From: Roseisolibacter sp. H3M3-2
GTDB lineage: Bacteria; Gemmatimonadota; Gemmatimonadetes; Gemmatimonadales; Gemmatimonadaceae
Reading direction: 5' to 3'
Assembly (NCBI RefSeq): GCF_029211165.1
Contig: NZ_JARGEK010000003.1
Span: 1-43,870 of the forward strand
DNA length: 43,870 bases
Part shown: one piece after another, positions 16,415 through 22,613 of the stretch
Numbering within the stretch: position 1 is the stretch's first letter
How the letters are laid out: every line of letters begins with the position of its first letter
Notes under the pieces: model-generated
Told to the model about the DNA's origin: nothing
Databases searched by the model: none
The model's input: only the letters and a program-made list of their open reading frames with translations
Program-made: the position numbers and the translations under genes

Positions 16415-16460
16415 CATGGTGCTTCTGCACCATGACGGAGTCGTCACGTTCGGCTAGGAT
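16415..16460 (+). promoter_or_regulatory. Inverted repeats and -10-like box before the first PEP-CTERM gene
   Basis: Three signals are packed together: CATGGTGC-TTCT-GCACCATG (16415-16434), TGACG-GAGT-CGTCA (16433-16446), and TAGGAT (16455-16460), a possible -10 box. The second repeat has the same TGACG-N4-CGTCA form as one at 22615-22628. No sigma-54-spaced GG/GC pair is present. They look like an operator region for the gene at 16525. Confidence 0.4.
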
Positions 16461-16524
16461 GCGCGCCCGGAACACGACGCCCGCGCTCGGCGGGCCGGAT
16501 CCGCGTACCCGTACCGCACGCTCG

Positions 16525-17271
16525 ATGACGACCAGCCGTCGCCGCACCCGCCGCACCCGCGCCTCGCTCGCCACCGCCGCGCTCCTCGCCGCGGTCGCCG
16601 CGCCGGCGGGGGCGCAGACCGTCTACTACGGCCAGAACGACCTCGGGACCGCGAACGCCGCGGTCACCACCGCACGCTCCGACTTCCTGGCCGCGCTCAC
16701 CGGCGTCGGCACCGAGACCTTCGAGGGGATCCCCACCGGGACGGGCGCCCCGCTGGCGCTGACCTTCCCCGGCGCCGGCACGGCCACCGTGACCGGCACG
16801 GGGCGCGTCGCGACCGGCAACTCGTCGGGCGCCGCGCCGGTGTCGGGCTCGCGGTACTACCTGGTGACGACGGGGAGCGGGAGCGAGTTCACGATCACCT
16901 TCACCGACCCGATCGCGGCGTTCGGCTTCTACGGGCGCGACCTCGGCGACAGCGGCTCGAACCTGCTGCTGCGCCTCACGCGCGTGTCGGGAAGCATCAT
17001 CGACGTGCAGGTGCCCTACGACTACCGCACCGACCCGCTGGCGAGCGGCAACCTGCTGTTCTTCGGGCTGATCGACGCCGCGAACCCGTTCACCTCCGTG
17101 CAGTTCCGCAGCACGGGCTCGGGCGACGTGTTCGGGTTCGACGACATGACCATCGGCACGGCGGGCCAGGTGACGAGCACGGTGCCGGAGCCCTCGACGT
17201 ACGCGCTGCTGGGGACCGGGCTGGCGGTGCTGGGCGCCGTCGGACGCCGTCGCCGTCGTCCGGCCATGTGA
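16525..17271 (+). CDS. PEP-CTERM sorting domain protein, paralogue 1
   Basis: 248 aa from ATG 16525, chosen because the Arg-rich n-region leads directly into the signal peptide (ASLATAALLAAVAAPAGAQ). The body is a secreted beta-rich domain (FTITFTDPIAAFGFYGRDLG; FTSVQFRSTGSGDVFGFDDM). The tail is a PEP-CTERM signal: VPEPSTYALLG, a hydrophobic span, then RRRRR. Such proteins are exported, cut by an exosortase and linked to extracellular polysaccharide. No exosortase is in the window. It is a clear tandem paralogue of the next gene. Confidence 0.88.
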   Translation: MTTSRRRTRRTRASLATAALLAAVAAPAGAQTVYYGQNDLGTANAAVTTARSDFLAALTGVGTETFEGIPTGTGAPLALTFPGAGTATVTGTGRVATGNSSGAAPVSGSRYYLVTTGSGSEFTITFTDPIAAFGFYGRDLGDSGSNLLLRLTRVSGSIIDVQVPYDYRTDPLASGNLLFFGLIDAANPFTSVQFRSTGSGDVFGFDDMTIGTAGQVTSTVPEPSTYALLGTGLAVLGAVGRRRRRPAM

Positions 17272-17282
17272 TCTCTGTCACA
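17267..17282 (+). promoter_or_regulatory. CRP-type inverted repeat between the PEP-CTERM genes
   Basis: TGTGA-TCTCTG-TCACA, an exact TGTGA-N6-TCACA palindrome, overlaps the stop codon of paralogue 1. It lies about 150 bases upstream of the predicted sigma-54 start site of paralogue 2, the usual distance for an upstream activator site. Confidence 0.6.
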
Positions 17283-17297
17283 CTCTGCGTGGTGCAG

Positions 17298-17333
17298 CGG
17301 CGGGGCGGGCTCCGATCGGAGTCCGCCCCGCCG
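17298..17333 (+). terminator. Terminator after the first PEP-CTERM gene
   Basis: A near-palindrome centred on CTCCGATCGGAG, with arms CGGCGGGGCGGG and TCCGCCCCGCCG pairing throughout apart from one G-U pair. It is followed by GCGTTTC. It lies 27 bases after the stop and would separate the two paralogues' transcripts. Confidence 0.7.
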
Positions 17334-17394
17334 GCGTTTCCGGCGCGACATGGATGAGGCTGTTGCGGTCGAATATTGCATTCCTGTCATGGTG

Positions 17395-17409
17395 TGGTAC
17401 CCTGGATGC
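17395..17409 (+). promoter_or_regulatory. Candidate sigma-54 promoter for PEP-CTERM paralogue 2
   Basis: TGGTACCCTGGATGC has GG and GC at the exact -24/-12 spacing of sigma-54 promoters (TGGYRYR-N4-TTGCW), with two mismatches in the weaker positions. Transcription would start near 17420, leaving a 27-base leader with a GGAGG ribosome-binding site. An intact sigma-54 activator gene is in this window. Confidence 0.55.
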
Positions 17410-17446
17410 GCCGCATGCCGTCCACCCATCCCACGGAGGAATCTCG

Positions 17447-18238
17447 ATGCCGTCCAGGAGAAGCTGGTCCGCGCTCGCATTGCTGCTGGTCGCCCTGGCT
17501 CCCGCGCAGGCCCGCGCGCAGTGCCCCGCCGGGTCGTTCTGCTACTTCGGCACCGACGTCGGGGGCACCGACGCGACCCGGGCGCCGAACGTCAACTCCG
17601 CGGCGACGCGCGCGAACTTCCTCTCGGCGCTCACCGGCGTCGGCACGGAGAGCTTCGACGGGCTGGCGGACGGCGCGACCAACCCGTCGCTGAGCTTCGC
17701 CGGCGCGGGCACCGCGACCCTCGGCGGCGCGGGCGCGGTCGAGACGTTCGCGGGCGCCGGCGCGAACGGCGCGGGGCGCTACCCGACCAGCGGCACGCGG
17801 TTCTACGAGGCGACCAGCTCGAACGCCGGCACCACGTTCACGATCAGCTTCTCCGATCCCGTCGCCGCGTTCGGCTTCTACGGGATCGACGTCGGCGACC
17901 AGGGCTCGCAGCTCGCGCTCCGCTTCACGCTCGTCGGCGGCACGACCCTCGACTGGGTGCTGCCGTACACGCCGTCGGTCGGCCGCAACTCGGCGCGCGA
18001 CGGGAGCCTGCTGTACGCGGGCTTCATCAACACGACGAGCTTCACCAGCGTCCAGTTCCGCGGCACCGACGCCGACGACGTCTTCGCGTTCGACGACATG
18101 ACCATCGGCTCGGCGCAGCAGGTGACGAACCCGCCGGGGAGCACGGTGCCCGAGCCGTCGACCTACGTGCTGCTGGCGTCGGGGCTGGGCATCCTGGGGC
18201 TCGTCGGCCGGCGCCGCGCGCTCAGCGCGCGCTCGTGA
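17447..18238 (+). CDS. PEP-CTERM sorting domain protein, paralogue 2
   Basis: 263 aa from ATG 17447 with CGGAGGAA upstream. The signal peptide is WSALALLLVALAPAQARAQ. The body matches paralogue 1 nearly phrase by phrase: LSALTGVGTESFDGL against LAALTGVGTETFEGI, DPVAAFGFYGIDVGD against DPIAAFGFYGRDLGD, and FDDMTIGSAQQVT against FDDMTIGTAGQVT. It ends VPEPSTYVLLA, a hydrophobic span, then RRR. It is probably secreted and anchored to exopolysaccharide. Its 3' end overlaps the convergent peptidase gene by 17 bases. Confidence 0.9.
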   Translation: MPSRRSWSALALLLVALAPAQARAQCPAGSFCYFGTDVGGTDATRAPNVNSAATRANFLSALTGVGTESFDGLADGATNPSLSFAGAGTATLGGAGAVETFAGAGANGAGRYPTSGTRFYEATSSNAGTTFTISFSDPVAAFGFYGIDVGDQGSQLALRFTLVGGTTLDWVLPYTPSVGRNSARDGSLLYAGFINTTSFTSVQFRGTDADDVFAFDDMTIGSAQQVTNPPGSTVPEPSTYVLLASGLGILGLVGRRRALSARS

Positions 18239-19436
18239 GCTCGGCCGCGTAGGCCACGATGCCGAGGGCGCGGCCGAGTCCGACCGCGCCCTCGGCGTTC
18301 TCGAACCACTCGCCGGGGGTGTGCGCCTCCCCCCCGCGCCCGCCGGCGCCGATCGCGATCGCGGGGACGCCGAGTCCGAGGGGGACGTTCGCGTCGGTGG
18401 ACGCCGACCCGAGCTCGGGCGCGCGCCCGACGAGGCGCGTCATCGCCAGCGCGCCGGCCACGAGCGGGGCGTCGGCCGCCAGCTCGCCGCCGGGACGGTC
18501 GCCGATGACCTCGACCCGCATGGTCAGCGGAGGCGTCCCCTCGGCGCGCGTCGCGTTCTCCTCCAGCGCCGCGGCGTGCACCGCGCGGCGGATCGACTGC
18601 TCGTAGCGGTCGAGCATGCGCGTGAAGGTCGAGCGCAGGTCGACCTCGAGCCAGCCGTCGGCGGGGATCGCGTTGACGCAGATGCCGCCGCCGATGCGCC
18701 CCACCGACACGGTGACGCGCGGCGCGTCGTCGAGGGGGAGCGCGGCGATCGCGGCGGCGGCGCGCGCCGCGGCGTGCACCGCGTTCGGCACGCCGAACGC
18801 CGCCCAGCTGTGCCCCCCGGGGCCGGCGAACGTCGCGCGGAAGCGCCGCGAGCCCACCGCGCGGTGCACGATGCGCTCGTCGCCCGCGCCGTCGAGCGCC
18901 ACGGCGGCGCGCACCGCGGGCGCGTCGGCGAAGTAGCGCTTCGCGCCGCGCAGGTCGCCGAGCCCCTCCTCGCCGGTCGTCGCCACGAACTCGATCGCGT
19001 GGCGCGTGCGCACGTGGTCGCCGTCGAGCACCTCGGCCAGCGCGAGCATCGCCGCGAGCCCGCGTCCGTTGTCGCCGATCCCCGGGCCGACGAGGCGCCG
19101 CCCGTCGTGCCGCACGCGCAGCGGCGTGTCGCGCGGGAAGACAGTGTCGAGGTGCGCGCACACCGCCACGCGCGGCGCGCGGTCGTCGCGGGACTCGCCG
19201 TCGCGCCGGCCGATCACGTTCCCCGCGGCGTCGACGCGCACGTCGCGGAGGCCGAGGGCCGCGAAGCGGCGCGCGACCCAGGCGCCACGCTCCCCCTCCT
19301 CGCCGGTGGGGGAGGGGATCTCCGCCAGCGTCACCTGGTCGCGCACGGTCTCGGCGTCGCGGGCGACGAGGCGCGCCCGGGCGCGCGCGAGCGCGTCGTG
19401 GGTGCGGCGGGCCGCGGCGGCGGTGTCGACGGACAT
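18222..19436 (-). CDS. M20-family metallopeptidase / amidohydrolase
   Basis: 404 aa. The zinc ligands are visible: His95 in CAHLDTVF with Asp97, Asp122 in GIGDNGRGLA, and the catalytic Glu156 with Glu157 in TTGEEGLGD. A dimerisation insert is present in the middle (GGHSWAAFGVPNAVHAAARA). The family removes N-acyl groups or cuts small peptides in the cytosol. Length and the FPRDTPLRV region resemble peptidase T or M20 di/tripeptidases more than acetylornithine deacetylase; the substrate is not certain. It is divergent from the MFS gene over 72 bases. Confidence 0.88.
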   Translation of the reverse strand: MSVDTAAAARRTHDALARARARLVARDAETVRDQVTLAEIPSPTGEEGERGAWVARRFAALGLRDVRVDAAGNVIGRRDGESRDDRAPRVAVCAHLDTVFPRDTPLRVRHDGRRLVGPGIGDNGRGLAAMLALAEVLDGDHVRTRHAIEFVATTGEEGLGDLRGAKRYFADAPAVRAAVALDGAGDERIVHRAVGSRRFRATFAGPGGHSWAAFGVPNAVHAAARAAAAIAALPLDDAPRVTVSVGRIGGGICVNAIPADGWLEVDLRSTFTRMLDRYEQSIRRAVHAAALEENATRAEGTPPLTMRVEVIGDRPGGELAADAPLVAGALAMTRLVGRAPELGSASTDANVPLGLGVPAIAIGAGGRGGEAHTPGEWFENAEGAVGLGRALGIVAYAAELTSAR

Positions 19437-19491
19437 GGGAGGGAATTGGGGGCGCGGGGGCGGACACGCAAGGCCCGCGCGCGGCCGCGGC

Positions 19492-19497
19492 TACATT
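19492..19497 (+). promoter_or_regulatory. -10-like box of a probably leaderless MFS transcript
   Basis: TACATT ends 11 bases before ATG 19509, and no Shine-Dalgarno sequence is present. The start site would fall at or next to the ATG. It matches a TAnnTT pattern seen before several genes here. Confidence 0.4.
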
Positions 19498-19508
19498 GCG
19501 CGGTGCCC

Positions 19509-20759
19509 ATGACGCCAGCGTCCCCAGCGTCCTCCCCGCCGGCCGCGCCCGCGCCGCGCCCGTGGCTCGGCCGCACCGTCGTCACGCTCGCGCTGGTGAG
19601 CCTGCTGACCGACGCGTCGAGCGAGATGATCGCGCCGCTGCTGCCGATCTTCCTCACCGCCTCGCTGGGCGCGTCGGCCGCCGTGGTCGGCGCGATCGAG
19701 GGGGCCGCCGAGACGACGGCGGCGCTGCTGAAGCTGGCGAGCGGGTGGTGGTCCGACCGGCTGCCGCGCCGCAAGCCGTTGGTGCTCGCGGGCTACCTGC
19801 TGGCGTCGGCGGCGCGCCCGCTGGTGGCCGTCGCGGCGTCGCCGGCGCACGTGCTCGCGGTGCGGCTGACCGACCGCGTGGGGAAGGGGATCGTGCGCGC
19901 GCCGCGCGTCGCGCTGCTCGCCGGCGCCGCCCCCGCCGCCGCCCGCGGGCGCGCCTTCGGCTTCCACCGCGCCGCCGACCACCTAGGCGCGGTCATCGGG
20001 CCGCTGCTGGCGTGGCTGCTGCTGTCGGCCGCGGCGCTGCCGCTGCGCACCGTGTTCTGGCTGGCCGCGGTGCCGGGCGCGCTGGCGGTGCTCGTGCTGG
20101 CGGTCGGCGTGCGGGAGGAGCCGCGTACGCCGGAGCCGGCGGCGCCCGCGTCGGTCGTGGCCGACGCGCCCGCGGGCATGGCCGCGCCGCGCTCGCGCGC
20201 GCTGCGCGCGCTGCTCGTGGCGGTGTTCGTGTTCACGCTCGGCAACGCCACCGACGCCTTTCTCGTGCTGCGCGCGACGCAGCTCGGCGTGCCGGTCGCG
20301 CTGGTGCCCGCGCTGTGGGCGGCGCTGCACGCGGTGAAGTCGCTCGCCAGCACGCCGGGCGGCGCGCTGTCGGACCGGCTCGGGCGCCGGCCGACGATCG
20401 TCGCGGGGTGGGGCGTGTACGCGCTCGTCTACGCGGGCTTCGCGTTCGCGCGCGCGCCGTGGCACGTGTGGGCGCTCATGCTCGCCTACGGCGCGTTCTT
20501 CGGGCTCACCGAGGGGGCGGAGAAGGCGCTCGTCGCCGACCTGTCGTCGCACGAGGCGCGCGGCGCGGCGTTCGGGTGGTACCACCTCGTCGTCGGCGTG
20601 GCCGCGCTGCCGGCGTCACTCCTGTTCGGCGCGCTGTGGGACGCGCGCGGCGCGCCGACGGCGTTCCTCGCGGGGGCGGGGCTGGCCGCCGCGGCGGCGG
20701 CGATCCTGCTGGCCGGGACGCCGCCCGCTCAGCAGCAGCGCGAGCCGGGCTTCTCGTAG
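19509..20759 (+). CDS. Major facilitator superfamily transporter
   Basis: 416 aa from ATG 19509. About 12 hydrophobic spans form two six-helix halves. The loop motif appears in both halves as WWSDRLPRRKPLVLAGY and SDRLGRRPTIVAGWG. The N-terminus (LVSLLTDASSEMIAPLLPIFL) and GKGIVRAPRVALLA are typical of a drug/sugar-type MFS subgroup. The substrate is unknown, and no neighbour points to one. The gene runs 31 bases into the 3' end of ybdD on the other strand. Confidence 0.92.
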   Translation: MTPASPASSPPAAPAPRPWLGRTVVTLALVSLLTDASSEMIAPLLPIFLTASLGASAAVVGAIEGAAETTAALLKLASGWWSDRLPRRKPLVLAGYLLASAARPLVAVAASPAHVLAVRLTDRVGKGIVRAPRVALLAGAAPAAARGRAFGFHRAADHLGAVIGPLLAWLLLSAAALPLRTVFWLAAVPGALAVLVLAVGVREEPRTPEPAAPASVVADAPAGMAAPRSRALRALLVAVFVFTLGNATDAFLVLRATQLGVPVALVPALWAALHAVKSLASTPGGALSDRLGRRPTIVAGWGVYALVYAGFAFARAPWHVWALMLAYGAFFGLTEGAEKALVADLSSHEARGAAFGWYHLVVGVAALPASLLFGALWDARGAPTAFLAGAGLAAAAAAILLAGTPPAQQQREPGFS

Positions 20760-20920
20760 CGCGCCTTCAGCCGCTCCTGCTCGAACTCGCGGCGCGTGGG
20801 GACGGCGCACTCCGGGTGCCGCTCGCGCAGCTGCCGCACGTACCGGTCGTAGTCCGGCACGCCCAGCACGGCGTACAGGACGCGGCGGACGGCGTCGAGT
20901 CGGTCGGCGATGGCTTGCAC
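20729..20920 (-). CDS. ybdD: YbdD/YjiX-family small protein
   Basis: 63 aa from GTG at 20920. The family pattern is clear: LYAVLGVPDYDRYVRQLRER, HPECAVPTRREF, ERLKARY, and the C-terminal double Cys (SRCC). In many bacteria this protein is encoded directly after CstA/BtsT pyruvate transporters and is needed for transport. Here cstA is on the same strand but about 4.5 kb away. GAGAAT on the minus strand just upstream may be its -10 box, suggesting its own promoter. Its 3' end overlaps the MFS gene. Confidence 0.87.
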   Translation of the reverse strand: MQAIADRLDAVRRVLYAVLGVPDYDRYVRQLRERHPECAVPTRREFEQERLKARYEKPGSRCC

Positions 20921-21408
20921 GAGGGAAGATTCTCTGCCGCGCGCGGCCGCGCGCAAGGCGTCGCCGGGCGCCGGCCGCGGCTCAGACGCGCCGCTCGTCG
21001 TCCGGCCCACGGCGCGAGGCGAACGGGGAGCCGCGGGGGACGCCCCGGCCGCGTCCCGCGGGGGTCGGGCGCCCGTCGGGCGGGCCCGCGTCGGCGCCGC
21101 AGTCGATGGCGCGGCGCGGCTCGTCGGCGAGGGACGGGTCGGCCGGCGGCGGCTCCTGCTGGCGGCGTTGGCGGGGGTCGTCGAGATGCGGCACGGAAGG
21201 CGGGGCGGGGGGCGGGAGCGACGGTCGGACGACGGGGGCTCCACGCCCGGCGGCCGCCATCCCAGTGCACTCCGCGTGCTCGCCCCGTTCACTACGGCCC
21301 CTATCTGGCACCACGGCCGCGCCCAGTTTCGCCGCGGGGGGGAGCGTCGTCCACCCCCGCGTACGGCGCGCCGCCGTCGGCCCGCCGACTCACCCTCCGC
21401 CCCGTCCC
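20921..21408. other. 488-bp gap between ybdD and the GGDEF gene
   Basis: Apart from the doubtful 92-codon frame, I see no gene. It should contain promoters for ybdD (minus) and the GGDEF protein (plus); TATCTG near 21302 is the only -10-like word for the latter. No strong hairpin is visible. Confidence 0.4.
20982..21260 (-). CDS. Possible 92-residue Pro/Arg-rich protein
   Basis: ATG at 21260 to TGA at 20982. Nearly all codons end in G or C, as in real genes here. The product is Pro-, Arg- and Asp-rich and disordered-looking (PSLPPPAPPSVPHLDDPRQR; EPPPADPSLADEPRRAIDCG). It has no ribosome-binding site, domain or relative I recognise. High GC makes false frames common, so this is a low-confidence candidate. 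It would be transcribed toward ybdD. Confidence 0.3.
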   Translation of the reverse strand: MAAAGRGAPVVRPSLPPPAPPSVPHLDDPRQRRQQEPPPADPSLADEPRRAIDCGADAGPPDGRPTPAGRGRGVPRGSPFASRRGPDDERRV

Positions 21409-22539
21409 GTGACCTCCGTCCGCCGCTGGTTCGGCGGCGGCGCCGAGCGCCCCGCGCCGAGCCGCCCCGCCCCGCCCGACGTCCCGGCCACGCCGTCCGC
21501 GCCGCCCACCGACGACCACGCGGTGGGGCGCATGCTCGACGCCGTCGGCGCGCTGGTCCACCTGGTCGGGAAGTACGCGCTCGACACCGACACGCGCGAC
21601 GCGTCGGGGGTGCGCCGACAGGCCGACCGCTGGCGGCGCCACCTGACGACGGGGCTCGCCCTGCCGACGGACGACGACGGCGACGCCGAGACCGCGACCG
21701 TGCGCGGCGGCGGGCTGGGGGAGCGGGACTGGGAGGGGGCGGTCCGCTTCGCGAGCACCGAGCGCCGCGTGGAGCACGCGTACGCGACGAAGACGCTGGA
21801 GGAGCTGCGCGCCACCGTGTGGGCGCTCGTCCACGGGCTGCATGACGCCGTCGGCGCCGAGGCGGCCGCGCACGACCGCTCGCGCGAGGTGGTGGGGCGG
21901 CTGCACGCGGCGGTGGCCGAGTCGTCGCCCGAGCAGATGCGCCAGGCCGCGCAGGCCGCGGTCGGCGAGCTGGGGGCGCTGCTGGCGGCGCGGGCGCCCG
22001 AGCGCGAGGGGCGCATCGCGGAGCTGGGGCGCGAGGTGGCGGCGCTGGGCGCGGCGCTGGAGGAGGCGCGGCGCGAGGGGATGACCGACGCCCTGACCGG
22101 GCTGGGCAACCGCCGCGCCTTCGACGAGTCGCTGGCGCACGCGGTCGCGCTGCACGGGCTGTGGGGGCAGCGGACCTGCCTCCTCCTGCTCGACCTCGAC
22201 CACCTCAAGGCGCTGAACGACCGCGAGGGGCACGCCGCGGGCGACGCGGCGCTCCAGCGCGTGGCGGGGCAGCTGTCGCGCACCTTCCTCGGCCGCACCG
22301 ACGTGGTGGCGCGCATCGGCGGCGACGAGTTCGCGGTGCTGCTGCGCGAGACGTCGGTGCAGGACGGCGTGCGGATGGGCGAGCGGCTGGTGGCCGCCCT
22401 GGCCGGTGCGACCTCGGTCTCGGTCGGCGTCGCGGCGCTGCGCGCGGGGGAGACCGCGGCGCGGTGGACGGAGCGCGCCGACGCGGCGCTCTACGCGGCG
22501 AAGCGCGACGGGCGCGGGCGGGTCTCGACCGGCGGCTGA
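21409..22539 (+). CDS. GGDEF diguanylate cyclase
   Basis: 376 aa from GTG 21409, chosen where the sequence turns from disordered low-quality coding to MTSVRRWF. The N-terminal helical region (about 40-220) has no membrane span (AVGRMLDAVGALVHLVGKYA; HGLHDAVGAEAAAHDRSREV). The GGDEF domain (about 225-376) has MTDALTGLGNRRAFDE and an intact RIGGDEF near residue 304. Active members make c-di-GMP from two GTP in the cytosol. The inhibitory RxxD site is not in register (LGRTD), so product inhibition may be absent. The N-terminal helices are the likely input domain. Confidence 0.9.
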   Translation: MTSVRRWFGGGAERPAPSRPAPPDVPATPSAPPTDDHAVGRMLDAVGALVHLVGKYALDTDTRDASGVRRQADRWRRHLTTGLALPTDDDGDAETATVRGGGLGERDWEGAVRFASTERRVEHAYATKTLEELRATVWALVHGLHDAVGAEAAAHDRSREVVGRLHAAVAESSPEQMRQAAQAAVGELGALLAARAPEREGRIAELGREVAALGAALEEARREGMTDALTGLGNRRAFDESLAHAVALHGLWGQRTCLLLLDLDHLKALNDREGHAAGDAALQRVAGQLSRTFLGRTDVVARIGGDEFAVLLRETSVQDGVRMGERLVAALAGATSVSVGVAALRAGETAARWTERADAALYAAKRDGRGRVSTGG

Positions 22540-22613
22540 GCGGGGCGCGGGGCGGCGTCGCGGCCGGACTCAAGTCGCGGCGGTGAGGGGCCGATCATCA
22601 GAGAGAGCGCAAG

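Noticed and set aside
21106-21408. In-frame upstream extension of the GGDEF protein
   Set aside because: The added 101 residues are low-complexity Gly/Arg/Pro without a domain, and the region lacks a ribosome site; GTG 21409 gives a sensible N-terminus.
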